Assembly (NCBI GenBank): GCA_036435485.1
Contig: CM071599.1
Coordinates: 6,288,803-6,352,802 of the forward strand
Reading direction: 5' to 3'
Source of the DNA: Saposhnikovia divaricata
Lineage: Eukaryota > Streptophyta > Magnoliopsida > Apiales > Apiaceae
Length of the DNA stretch: 64,000 bases
Below are positions 13,101 through 26,500 of the stretch, in pieces; positions within the stretch are counted from its first letter, which is position 1; every line of letters begins with the position of its first letter. The notes beneath the pieces were generated by a model, which did no database searches, was not told the origin of the DNA, and was given only the letters and a program-made list of their open reading frames with translations. Made by a program: the position numbers and the translations under genes.

Positions 13101-16100
13101 CGTCAAATAAAATTTCATTGAATTCCAATAACCCATAGGAAAAAAATATGTAAAAATATCCCTAAAATGGACCGACTCGATTTTTAACAATATCCCGTGT
13201 ACTAACCACTTTGAGGATTATTCGAAAACCGAGTTTCGATCATAACAGCTCCGATTCAGGTTCGAACCGCGTCAAATAAAATTTTGTTGAATTTTAATAA
13301 CCCATAGGAACAAAATAGGTAAAAATATCCACAAAATGGTCCGACTTGATTTTTAACAATATCCCGTGTACTAACCCCTTTGAGAATTTTCCGAATACCG
13401 AGTTTCGATCATATCATCTCCGATTCCTGTCCAAACTGCGTCAAATAAAATTTCGTTGAATTCCAATAACCCATAGGAACTAAATATGTAAAAATATCCA
13501 CCAAATGGGCCGACTCGATTTTTAACAATAACCCGTATCCTAACACCTTTTTAGGATTATCTGAAAAACCGAGTTTCGTTCATATTAGCTCCGATTCGGG
13601 TCCGAATTGCGTCATATAAAATTTCATTGAATTCCAATAACCCATAAGAACAAAATATGTAAAAATATCCATAAAATGGTTCGACTCGATTTTTAACAAT
13701 ATCCCGTGTACTAACCCCTTTGAGGATTATTCGAAAACCGAGTTTTGACTATATCAGCTCCGATTCAGGTCCGAATTACGTAAAATAAAATTTCATTGAA
13801 TTCCAATAACCCATAGGAACAAAATATGTAAAAATATCCACAAAATGGTCCGACTCAATTTTTAACAATATCCCGGTACTAACCCCTTTGAAGATTATCC
13901 AAAAACCGAGTTTTGACTATATCAGCTCCGATTCAGTTCTGAATTACGTCAAATAAAATTTCATTGAATTCCAATAACCCATAGGAACAAAATATGTAAA
14001 AATATCCCTAAAATGGACCGACTCGATTTTTAACAATATCCCGTGTACTAACCACTTTGAGGATTATCCGAAAACCGAGTTTCGATCATAACAGCTCCGA
14101 TTCAGGTTCGAACCGCGTCAAATAAAATTTTGTTGAATTTTAATAACCCATAGGAACAAAATAGGTAAAAATATCCACAAAATGGTCCGACTTGATTTTT
14201 AACAATATCCCGTGTACTAACCCCTTTGAGAATTTTCCGAATACCGAGTTTCGATCATATCATCTCCGATTCCTGTCCAAACTGCGTCAAATAAAATTTC
14301 GTTGAATTCCAATAACCCATAGGAACTAAATATGTAAAAAATATCCACCAAATGGGCCGACTCGATTTTTAACAATAACCCGTATGCTAACACCTTTTTA
14401 GGATTATCTGAAAACCGAGTTTCGTTCATATTAGCTCCGATTCGGGTCCGAATTGCGTCATATAAAATTTCATTGAATTCCAATAACCCATAAGAACAAA
14501 ATATGTAAAAATATCCATAAAATGGTTCGACTCGATTTTTAACAATATCCCGTGTACTAACCCCTTTGAGGATTATTCGAAAACCGAGTTTTGACTATAT
14601 CAGCTCCGATTCAGGTCCGAATTACGTAAAATAAAATTTCATTGAATTCCAATAACCCATAGGAACAAAATATGTAAAAATATCCACCAAATGGTCCGAC
14701 TCGATTTTTAACAATATCCCGGTACTAACCCCTTTGAAGATTATCTAAAAACCGAGTTTTGACTATATCAGCTCCGATTCAGTTCCGAATTACGTCAAAT
14801 AAAATTTCATTGAATTCCAATAACCCATAGGAACAAAATATGTAAAAATATCCCTAAAATGGTCCGACTCTATTTTTAACAATATCCTGTGTACTAACCA
14901 CTTTGAGGATTATCCGAAAACCGAGTTTCGATAATAACAGCTCCGATTCAGGTTGGAACCGCGTCAAATAAAATTTTGTTGAATTTTAATAACCCATAGG
15001 AACAAAATATGTAAAAATATCCACAAAATGGTCCGACTTGATTTTTAACAATATCCCGTGTACTAACCCCTTTGAGAATTTTCCGAAAACCCAGTTTCGA
15101 TCATATCAGCTCCGATTTTGGTCCGAACTTCGTCAAATAAAATTTCGTTGAATTCCAATAACCCATAGGAACTAAATATGTAAAAATATCCACCAAATGG
15201 GCCGACTCGATTTTTAACAATAACCCGTATGCTAACACCTTTTTAGGATTATCTGAAAACCGAGTTTCGTTCATATTAGCTCCGATTCGGGTCCGAATTG
15301 CGTCAAATAAAATTTCATTGAATTCCAAAAACCCATAAGAACAAAATATGTAAAAATATCCATAAAATATTTCGACTCGATTTTTAACAATATCCCGTGT
15401 ACTAACCCCTTTGAGGATTATTCGAAAACCGAGTTTCAGTCATTTCAGCCCCGATTCAGGTCCGAACGGCACCAAATAAAATTTCACTAAATTCCAATAA
15501 CCCATAGGAACAAAATATGTAAAAATATCCACATAATGGTCCGACTTGATTTTTAACAATATCCCGTGTACTAACCCCTTTGAGAATTTTCCGAAAACCG
15601 AGTTTCGATCATATCAGCTCCGATTCCGGTCCAAACTGCGTCAAATAAAATTTCGTTGAATTCCAATAACCCATAGGAACAAAATATGTAAAAATATCCA
15701 CAAAATGGTCCGACTCAATTTTTAACAATATCCCGGTACTAACCCCTTTGAAGATTATCCAAAAACCGAGTTTTGACTATATCAGCTCCGATTCAGTTCT
15801 GAATTACGTCAAATAAAATTTCATTGAATTCCAATAACCCATAGGAAAAAAATATGTAAAAATATCCCTAAAATGGACCGACTCGATTTTTAACAATATC
15901 CCGTGTACTAACCACTTTGAGGATTATCCGAAAACCGAGTTTCGATCATAACAGCTCCGATTCAGGTTCGAACCGCGTCAAATAAAATTTTGTTGAATTT
16001 TAATAACCCATAGGAACAAAATAGGTAAAAATATCCACAAAATGGTCCGACTTGATTTTTAACAATATCCCGTGTACTAACCCCTTTGAGAATTTTCCGA

Positions 16101-19100
16101 ATACCGAGTTTCGATCATATCATCTCCGATTCCTGTCCAAACTGCGTCAAATAAAATTTCGTTGAATTCCAATAACCCATAGGAACTAAATATGTAAAAA
16201 TATCCACCAAATGGGCCGACTCGATTTTTAACAATAACCCGTATCCTAACACCTTTTTAGGATTATCTGAAAACCGAGTTTCGTTCATATTAGCTCCGAT
16301 TCGGGTCCGAATTGCGTCATATAAAATTTCATTGAATTCCAATAACCCATAAGAACAAAATATGTAAAAATATCCATAAAATGGTTCGACTCGATTTTTA
16401 ACAATATCCCGTGTACTAACCCCTTTGAGGATTATTCGAAAACCGAGTTTTGACTATATCAGCTCCGATTCAGGTCCGAATTACGTAAAATAAAATTTCA
16501 TTGAATTCCAATAACCCATAGGAACAAAATATGTAAAAATATCCACCAAATGGTCCGACTCGATTTTTAACAATATCCCGGTACTAACCCCTTTGAAGAT
16601 TATCTAAAAACCGAGTTTTGACTATATCAGCTCCGATTCAGTTCCGAATTACGTCAAATAAAATTTCATTGAATTCCAATAACCCATAGGAAAAAAATAT
16701 GTAAAAATATCCCTAAAATGGACCGACTCGATTTTTAACAATATCCCGTGTACTAACCACTTTGAGGATTATCCGAAAACCGAGTTTCGATCATAACAGC
16801 TCCGATTCAGGTTCGAACCGCGTCAAATAAAATTTTGTTGAATTTTAATAACCCATAGGAACAAAATAGGTAAAAATATCCACAAAATGGTCCGACTTGA
16901 TTTTTAACAATATCCCGTGTACTAACCCCTTTGAGAATTTTCCGAATACCGAGTTTCGATCATATCATCTCCGATTCCTGTCCAAACTGCGTCAAATAAA
17001 ATTTCGTTGAATTCCAATAACCCATAGGAACTAAATATGTAAAAATATCCACCAAATGGGCCGACTCGATTTTTAACAATAACCCGTATGCTAACACCTT
17101 TTTAGGATTATCTGAAAACCGAGTTTCGTTCATATTAGCTCCGATTCGGGTCCGAATTGCGTCATATAAAATTTCATTGAATTCCAATAACCCATAAGAA
17201 CAAAATATGTAAAAATATCCATAAAATGGTTCCACTCGATTTTTAACAATATCCCGTGTACTAACCCCATTGAGGATTATTCGAAAACCGAGTTTTGACT
17301 ATATCAGCTCCGATTCAGGTCCGAATTACGTAAAATAAAATTTCATTGAATTCCAATAACCCATAGGAACAAAATATGTAAAAATATCCACCAAATGGTC
17401 CGACTCGATTTTTAACAATATCCCGGTACTAACCCCTTTGAAGATTATCTAAAAACCGAGTTTTGACTATATCAGCTCCGATTCAGTTCCGAATTACGTC
17501 AAATAAAATTTCATTGAATTCCAATAACCCATAGGAAAAAAATATGTAAAAATATCCCTAAAATGGACCGACTCGATTTTTAACAATATCCCGTGTACTA
17601 ACCACTTTGAGGATTATCCGAAAACCGAGTTTCGATCATAACAGCTCCGATTCAGGTTCGAACCGCGTCAAATAAAATTTTGTTGAATTTTAATAACCCA
17701 TAGGAACAAAATAGGTAAAAATATCCACAAAATGGTCCGACTTGATTTTTAACAATATCCCGTGTACTAACCCCTTTGAGAATTTTCCGAATACCGAGTT
17801 TCGATCATATCATCTCCGATTCCTGTCCAAACTGCGTCAAATAAAATTTCGTTGAATTCCAATAACCCATAGGAACTAAATATGTAAAAATATCCACCAA
17901 ATGGGCCGACTCGATTTTTAACAATAACCCGTATGCTAACACCTTTTTAGGATTATCTGAAAACCGAGTTTCGTTCATATTAGCTCCGATTCGGGTCCGA
18001 ATTGCGTCATATAAAATTTCATTGAATTCCAATAACCCATAAGAACAAAATATGTAAAAATATCCATAAAATGGTTCGACTCGATTTTTAACAATATCCC
18101 GTGTACTAACCCCTTTGAGGATTATTCGAAAACCGAGTTTTGACTATATCAGCTCCGATTCAGGTCCGAATTACGTAAAATAAAATTTCATTGAATTCCA
18201 ATAACCCATAGGAACAAAATATGTAAAAATTTCCACCAAATGGTCCGACTCGATTTTTAACAATATCCCGGTACTAACCCCTTTGAAGATTATCTAAAAA
18301 CCGAGTTTTGACTATATCAGCTCCGATTCAGTTCCGAATTACGTCAAATAAAATTTCATTGAATTCCAATAACCCATAGGAAAAAAATATGTAAAAATAT
18401 CCCTAAAATGGACCGACTCGATTTTTAACAATATCCCGTGTACTAACCACTTTGAGGATTATCCGAAAACCGAGTTTCGATCATAACAGCTCCGATTCAG
18501 GTTCGAACCGCGTCAAATAAAATTTTGTTGAATTTTAATAACCCATAGGAACAAAATAGGTAAAAATATCCACAAAATGGTCCGACTTGATTTTTAACAA
18601 TATCCCGTGTACTAACCCCTTTGAGAATTTTCCGAATACCGAGTTTCGATCATATCATCTCCGATTCCTGTCCAAACTGCGTCAAATAAAATTTCGTTGA
18701 ATTCCAATAACCCATAGGAACTAAATATGTAAAAATATCCACCAAATGGGCCGACTCGATTTTTAACAATAACCCGTATGCTAACACCTTTTTAGGATTA
18801 TCTGAAAACCGAGTTTCGTTCATATTAGCTCCGATTCGGGTCCGAATTGCGTCATATAAAATTTCATTGAATTCCAATAACCCATAAGAACAAAATATGT
18901 AAAAATATCCATAAAATGGTTCGACTCGATTTTTAACAATATCCCGTGTACTAACCCCTTTGAGGATTATTCGAAAACCGAGTTTTGACTATATCAGCTC
19001 CGATTCAGGTCCGAATTACGTAATATAAAATTTCATTGAATTCCAATAACCCATAGGAACAAAATATGTAAAAATATCCACCAAATGGTCCGACTCGATT

Positions 19101-20500
19101 TTTAACAATATCCCGGTACTAACCCCTTTGAAGATTATCTAAAAACCGAGTTTTGACTATATCAGCTCCGATTCAGTTCCGAATTACGTCAAATAAAATT
19201 TCATTGAATTCCAATAACCCATAGGAACAAAATATGTAAAAATATCCCTAAAATGGTCCGACTCTATTTTTAACAATATCCTGTGTACTAACCACTTTGA
19301 GGATTATCCGAAAACCGAGTTTCGATAATAACAGCTCCGATTCAGGTTGGAACCGCGTCAAATAAAATTTTGTTGAATTTTAATAACCCATAGGAACAAA
19401 ATATGTAAAAATATCCACAAAATGGTCCGACTTGATTTTTAACAATATCCCGTGTACTAACCCCTTTGAGAATTTTCTGAAAACCCAGTTTCCATCATAT
19501 CAGCTCCGATTTCGGTCCGAACTTCGTCAAATAAAATTTCGTTGAATTCCAATAACCCATAGGAACTAAATATGTAAAAATATCCACCAAATGGGCCGAC
19601 TCGATTTTTAACAATAACCCGTATGCTAACACCTTTTTAGGATTATCTGAAAACCGAGTTTCGTTCATATTAGCTCCGATTCGGGTCCGAATTGCGTCAA
19701 ATAAAATTTCATTGAATTCCAAAAACCCATAAGAACAAAATATGTAAAAATATCCATAAAATAGTTCGACTCGATTTTTAACAATATCCCGTGTACTAAC
19801 CCCTTTGAGGATTATTCGAAAACCGAGTTTCAGTCATTTCAGCCCCGATTCAGGTCCGAACGGCACCAAATAAAATTTCACTAAATTCCAATAACCCATA
19901 GGAACAAAATATGTAAAAATATCCACATAATGGTCCGACTTGATTTTTAACAATATCCCGTGTACTAACCCCTTTGAGAATTTTCCGAAAACCGAGTTTC
20001 GATCATATCAGCTCCGATTCCGGTCCAAACTGCGTCAAATAAAATTTCGTTGAATTCCAATAACCCATAGGAACAAAATATGTAAAAATATCCACAAAAT
20101 GGTCCGACTCAATTTTTAACAATATCCCGGTACTAACCCCTTTGAAGATTATCCAAAAACCGAGTTTTGACTATATCAGCTCCGATTCAGTTCCGAATTA
20201 CGTCAAATAAAATTTCATTGAATTCCAATAACCCATAGGAACAAAATATGTAAAAATATCCCTAAAATGGACCGACTCGATTTTTAACAATATCCCGTGT
20301 ACTAACCACTTTGAGGATTATCCGAAAACCGAGTTTCGATCATAACAGCTCCGATTCAGGTTCGAACCGCGTCAAATAAAATTTTGTTGAATTTTAATAA
20401 CCCATAGGAACAAAATAGGTAAAAATATCCACAAAATGGTCCGACTTGATTTTTAACAATATCCCGTGTACTAACCCCTTTGAGAATTTTCCGAATACCG
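10137..20500. repeat. Satellite zone built of 5- and 6-monomer blocks (845 bp, 2706 bp periods)
   Basis: The GATTCCTGTCC-type monomers recur at 845-bp steps near 16130, 16975, 17820 and 18665: four adjacent, nearly identical 5-monomer blocks. A marker monomer with GGTTGGAACCGCG after ATCCTGTGTACTAACC appears near 12250, 14955 and 19350. These are spaced 2706 bp (16 monomers) and about 4395 bp (26 monomers), the second interval holding two extra 5-mers. Single-base length changes occur, for example an extra A near 13566 and near 14339. Confidence 0.85.
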
Positions 20501-23500
20501 AGTTTCGATCATATCATCTCCGATTCCTGTCCAAACTGCGTCAAATAAAATTTCGTTGAATTCCAATAACCCATAGGAACTAAATATGTAAAAATATCCA
20601 CCAAATGGGCCGACTCGATTTTTAACAATAACCCGTATGCTAACACCTTTTTAGGATTATCTGAAAACCGAGTTTCGTTCATATTAGCTCCGATTCGGGT
20701 ACGAATTGCGTCATATAAAATTTCTTTGAATTCCAATAACCCATAAGAACAAAATATGTAAAAATATCCATAAAATGGTTCGACTCGATTTTTAACAATA
20801 TCCCGTGTACTAACCCCTTTGAGGATTATTCGAAAACCGAGTTTTGACTATATCAGCTCCGATTCAGGTCCGAATTACGTAAAATAAAATTTCATTGAAT
20901 TCCAATAACCCATAGGAACAAAATATGTAAAAATATCCACCAAATGGTCCGACTCGATTTTTAACAATATCCCGTGTACTAACCACTTTGAGGATTATCC
21001 AAAAACTGAGTTTCGGTCATAACAGCTCCGATTCAGGTTCGAACCGCGTCAAATAAAACTTTGTTGAATTTCAATAACCCATAGGAAAAAAATATGTAAA
21101 AATATCCACAAAATGGTCCGACTTGATTTTTAACAATATCCCGTGTACTAACCCCTTTGAGAATTTTCCGAAAACCCAGTTTCGATCATATCAGCTCCGA
21201 TTCCTGTCCAAACTGCGTCAAATAAAATTTCGTTGAATTCCAATAACCCATAGGAACTAAATATGTAAAAATATCCACCAAACGGGCCGACTCGATTTTT
21301 AACAATAACCCGTATGCTAACACCTTTTTAGGATTATCTGAAAACTGAGTTTCGTTCATATTAGCTCCGATTCGGTTCCGAATTGCGTCATATAAAATTT
21401 CATTGAATTCCAATAACCCATAAGAACAAAATATGTAAAAATATCCATAAAATGGTTCGACTCGATTTTTAACAATATCCCGTGTAATAACCCCTTTGAG
21501 GATTATTCGAAAATTGAGTTTTGACTATATCAGCTCCGATTCAGGTCCGAATTACGTAAAATAAAATTTCATTGAATTCCAATAACCCATAGGAACAAAA
21601 TATTTAAAAATATCCCTAAAATGGTCCGACTCGATTTTTAACAATATCCCGTGTACTAACCACTTTGAGGATTATCCGAAAATCGAGTTTCGGTCATAAC
21701 AGCTCCGATTCAGGTTCGAACCGCGTCAAATAAAACTTTGTTGAATTTCAATAACCCATAGGAACAAAATATGTAAAAATATCCACAAAATGGTCCGACT
21801 TGATTTTTAACAATATCCCGTGTACTAACCCCTTTGAGAATTTTTCGAAAACCGAGTTTCGGTCATATCAGCTCCGATTCCGGTCCAAACTGCGTCAAAT
21901 AAAATTTCGTTGAATTCCAATAACCCATAGGAACTAAATATGTAAAAATATCCACCAAATGGGCCGACTCGATTTTTAACAATAACTCGTATGCTAACAC
22001 CTTTTTAGGATTATCTGAAAACCGAGTTTCGTTCATATTAGCTCCGATTCGGGTCCGAATTGCGTCATATAAAATTTCTTTGAATTCCAATAACCCATAA
22101 GAACAAAATATGTAAAAATATCCATAAAATGGTTCGACTCGATTTTTAACAATATCCCGTGTACTAACCCCTTTGAGGATTATTCGAAAACCGAGTTTTT
22201 ACTATATCATCTCCGATTCAGGTCCGAATTACGTAAAATAAAATTTCATTGAATTCCAATAACCCATAGGAACAAAATATGTAAAAATATCCACCAAATG
22301 GTCCGACTCGATTTTTAACAATATCCCGTGTACTAACCACTTTGAGGATTATCCAAAAACTGAGTTTCGGTCATAACAGCTCCGATTCAGGTTCGAACCG
22401 CGTCAAGTAAAACTTTGTTGAATTTCAATAACCCATAGGAAAAAAATATGTAAAAATATCCACAAAATGGTCCGACTTGATTTTTAACAATATCCCGTGT
22501 ACTAACCCCTTTGAGAATTTTCCGAAAACCGAGTTTCGATCATATCAGCTCCGATTCCTGTCCAAACTGCGTCAAATAAAATTTCATTGAATTCCAATAA
22601 CCCATAGGAACTAAATATGTAAAAATATCCACCAAACGGGCCGACTCGATTTTTAACAATAACCCGTATGCTAACACCTTTTTAGGATTATCTGAAAACC
22701 TAGTTTCGTTCATATTAGCTCCGATTCGGGTCCGAATTGCGTCATATAAAATTTCATTGCATTCCAATAACCCATAAGAACAAAATATGTAAAAATATCC
22801 ATAAAATGGTTCGACTCTATTTGTAACAATATCCCGTGTAATAACCCCTTTGAGGATTATTCGAAAATTGAGTTTTGACTATATCAGCTCCGATTCAGGT
22901 CCGAATTACGTAAAATAAAATTTCATTGAATTCCAATAACCCATAGGAACAAAATATTTAAAAATATCCCTAAAATGGTCCGACTCGATTTTTAACAATA
23001 TCCCGTGTACTAACCACTTTGAGGATTATCCGAAAACTGAGTTTCGGTCATAACAGCTCCGATTCAGGTTCGAACCGCGTCAAATAAAACTTTGTTGAAT
23101 TTCAATAACCCATAGGAAAAAAATATGTAAAAATATCCACAAAATGGTCCGACTTGATTTTTAACAATATCCCGTGTACTAACCCCTTTGAGAATTTTCC
23201 GAAAACCCAGTTTCGATCATATCAGCTCCGATTCCTGTCCAAACTGCGTCAAATAAAATTTCGTTGAATTCCAATAACCCATAGGAACTAAATATGTAAA
23301 AATATCCACCAAACGGGCCGACTCGATTTTTAACAATAACCCGTATGCTAACACCTTTTTAGGATTATCTGAAAACTGAGTTTCGTTCATATTAGCTCCG
23401 ATTCGGTTCCGAATTGCGTCATATAAAATTTCATTGAATTCCAATAACCCATAAGAACAAAATATGTAAAAATATCCATAAAATGGTTCGACTCGATTTT

Positions 23501-26500
23501 TAACAATATCCCGTGTAATAACCCCTTTGAGGATTATTCGAAAATTGAGTTTTGACTATATCAGCTCCGATTCAGGTCCGAATTACGTAAAATAAAATTT
23601 CATTGAATTCCAATAACCCATAGGAACAAAATATTTAAAAATATCCCTAAAATGGTCCGACTCGATTTTTAACAATATCCCGTGTACTAACCACTTTGAG
23701 GATTATCCGAAAATCGAGTTTCGGTCATAACAGCTCCGATTCAGGTTCGAACCGCGTCAAATAAAACTTTGTTGAATTTCAATAACCCATAGGAACAAAA
23801 TATGTAAAAATATCCACAAAATGGTCCGACTTGATTTTTAACAATATCCCGTGTACTAACCCCTTTGAGAATTTTTCGAAAACCGAGTTTCGGTCATATC
23901 AGCTCCGATTCCGGTCCAAACTGCGTCAAATAAAATTTCGTTGAATTCCAATAACCCATAGGAACTAAATATGTAAAAATATCCACCAAATGGGCCGACT
24001 CGATTTTTAACAATAACTCGTATGCTAACACCTTTTTAGGATTATCTGAAAACCGAGTTTCGTTCATATTAGCTCCGATTCGGGTCCGAATTGCGTCATA
24101 TAAAATTTCTTTGAATTCCAATAACCCATAAGAACAAAATATGTAAAAATATCCATAAAATGGTTCGACTCGATTTTTAACAATATCCCGTGTACTAACC
24201 CCTTTGAGGATTATTCGAAAATCGAGTTTTTACTATATCATCTCCGATTCAGGTCCGAATTACGTAAAATAAAATTTCATTGAATTCCAATAACCCATAG
24301 GAACAAAATATGTAAAAATATCCACCAAATGGTCCGACTCGATTTTTAACAATATCCCGTGTACTAACCACTTTGAGGATTATCCAAAAACTGAGTTTCG
24401 GTCATAACAGCTCCGATTCAGGTTCGAACCGCGTCAAGTAAAACTTTGTTGAATTTCAATAACCCATAGGAAAAAAATATGTAAAAATATCCACAAAATG
24501 GTCCGACTTGATTTTTAACAATATCCCGTGTACTAACCCCTTTGAGAATTTTCCGAAAACCGAGTTTCGATCATATCAGCTCCGATTCCTGTCCAAACTG
24601 CGTCAAATAAAATTTCATTGAATTCCAATAACCCATAGGAACTAAATATGTAAAAATATCCACCAAACGGGCCGACTCGATTTTTAACAATAACCCGTAT
24701 GCTAACACCTTTTTAGGATTATCTGAAAACCTAGTTTCGTTCATATTAGCTCCGATTCGGGTCCGAATTGCGTCATATAAAATTTCATTGCATTCCAATA
24801 ACCCATAAGAACAAAATATGTAAAAATATCCATAAAATGGTTCGACTCTATTTGTAACAATATCCCGTGTAATAACCCCTTTGAGGATTATTCGAAAATT
24901 GAGTTTTGACTATATCAGCTCCGAATTACGTAAAATAAAATTTCATTGAATTCCAATAACCCATAGGAACAAAATATTTAAAAATATCCCTAAAATGGTC
25001 CGACTCGATTTTTAACAATATCCCGTGTACTAACCACTTTGAGGATTATCCGAAAACTGAGTTTCGGTCATAACAGCTCCGATTCAGGTTCGAACCGCGT
25101 CAAATAAAACTTTGTTGAATTTCAATAACCCATAGGAAAAAAATATGTAAAAATATCCACAAAATGGTCCGACTTGATTTTTAACAATATCCCGTGTACT
25201 AACCCCTTTGAGAATTTTCCGAAAACCGAGTTTCGATCATATCAGCTCCGATTCCTGTCCAAACTGCGTCAAATAAAATTTCATTGAATTCCAATAACCC
25301 ATAGGAACTAAATATGTAAAAATATCCACCAAACGGGCCGACTCGATTTTTAACAATAACCCGTATGCTAACACCTTTTTAGGATTATCTGAAAACCTAG
25401 TTTCGTTCATATTAGCTCCGATTCGGGTCCGAATTGCGTCATATAAAATTTCATTGCATTCCAATAACCCATAAGAACAAAATATGTAAAAATATCCATA
25501 AAATGGTTCGACTCGATTTTTAACAATATCCCGTGTAATAACCCCTTTGAGGATTATTCGAAAATTGAGTTTTGACTATATCAGCTCCGATTCAGGTCCG
25601 AATTACGTAAAATAAAATTTCATTGAATTCCAATAACCCATAGGAACAAAATATTTAAAAATATCCCTAAAATGGTCCGACTCGATTTTTAACAATATCC
25701 CGTGTACTAACCACTTTGAGGATTATCCGAAAATCGAGTTTCGGTCATAACAGCTCCGATTCAGGTTCGAACCGCGTCAAATAAAACTTTGTTGAATTTT
25801 AATAACCCATAGGAACAAAATAGGTAAAAATATCCACAAAATGGTCCGACTTGATTTTTAACAATATCCCGTGTACTAACCCCTTTGAGAATTTTCCGAA
25901 TACCGAGTTTCGATCATATCATCTCCGATTCCTGTCCAAACTGCGTCAAATAAAATTTCGTTGAATTCCAATAACCCATAGGAACTAAATATGTAAAAAT
26001 ATCCACCAAATGGGCCGACTCGATTTTTAACAATAACCCGTATGCTAACACCTTTTTAGGATTATCTGAAAACCGAGTTTCGTTCATATTAGCTCCGATT
26101 CGGGTACGAATTGCGTCATATAAAATTTCTTTGAATTCCAATAACCCATAAGAACAAAATATGTAAAAATATCCATAAAATGGTTCGACTCGATTTTTAA
26201 CAATATCCCGTGTACTAACCCCTTTGAGGATTATTCGAAAACCGAGTTTTGACTATATCAGCTCCGATTCAGGTCCGAATTACGTAAAATAAAATTTCAT
26301 TGAATTCCAATAACCCATAGGAACAAAATATGTAAAAATATCCACCAAATGGTCCGACTCGATTTTTAACAATATCCCGTGTACTAACCACTTTGAGGAT
26401 TATCCAAAAACTGAGTTTCGGTCATAACAGCTCCGATTCAGGTTCGAACCGCGTCAAATAAAACTTTGTTGAATTTCAATAACCCATAGGAAAAAAATAT

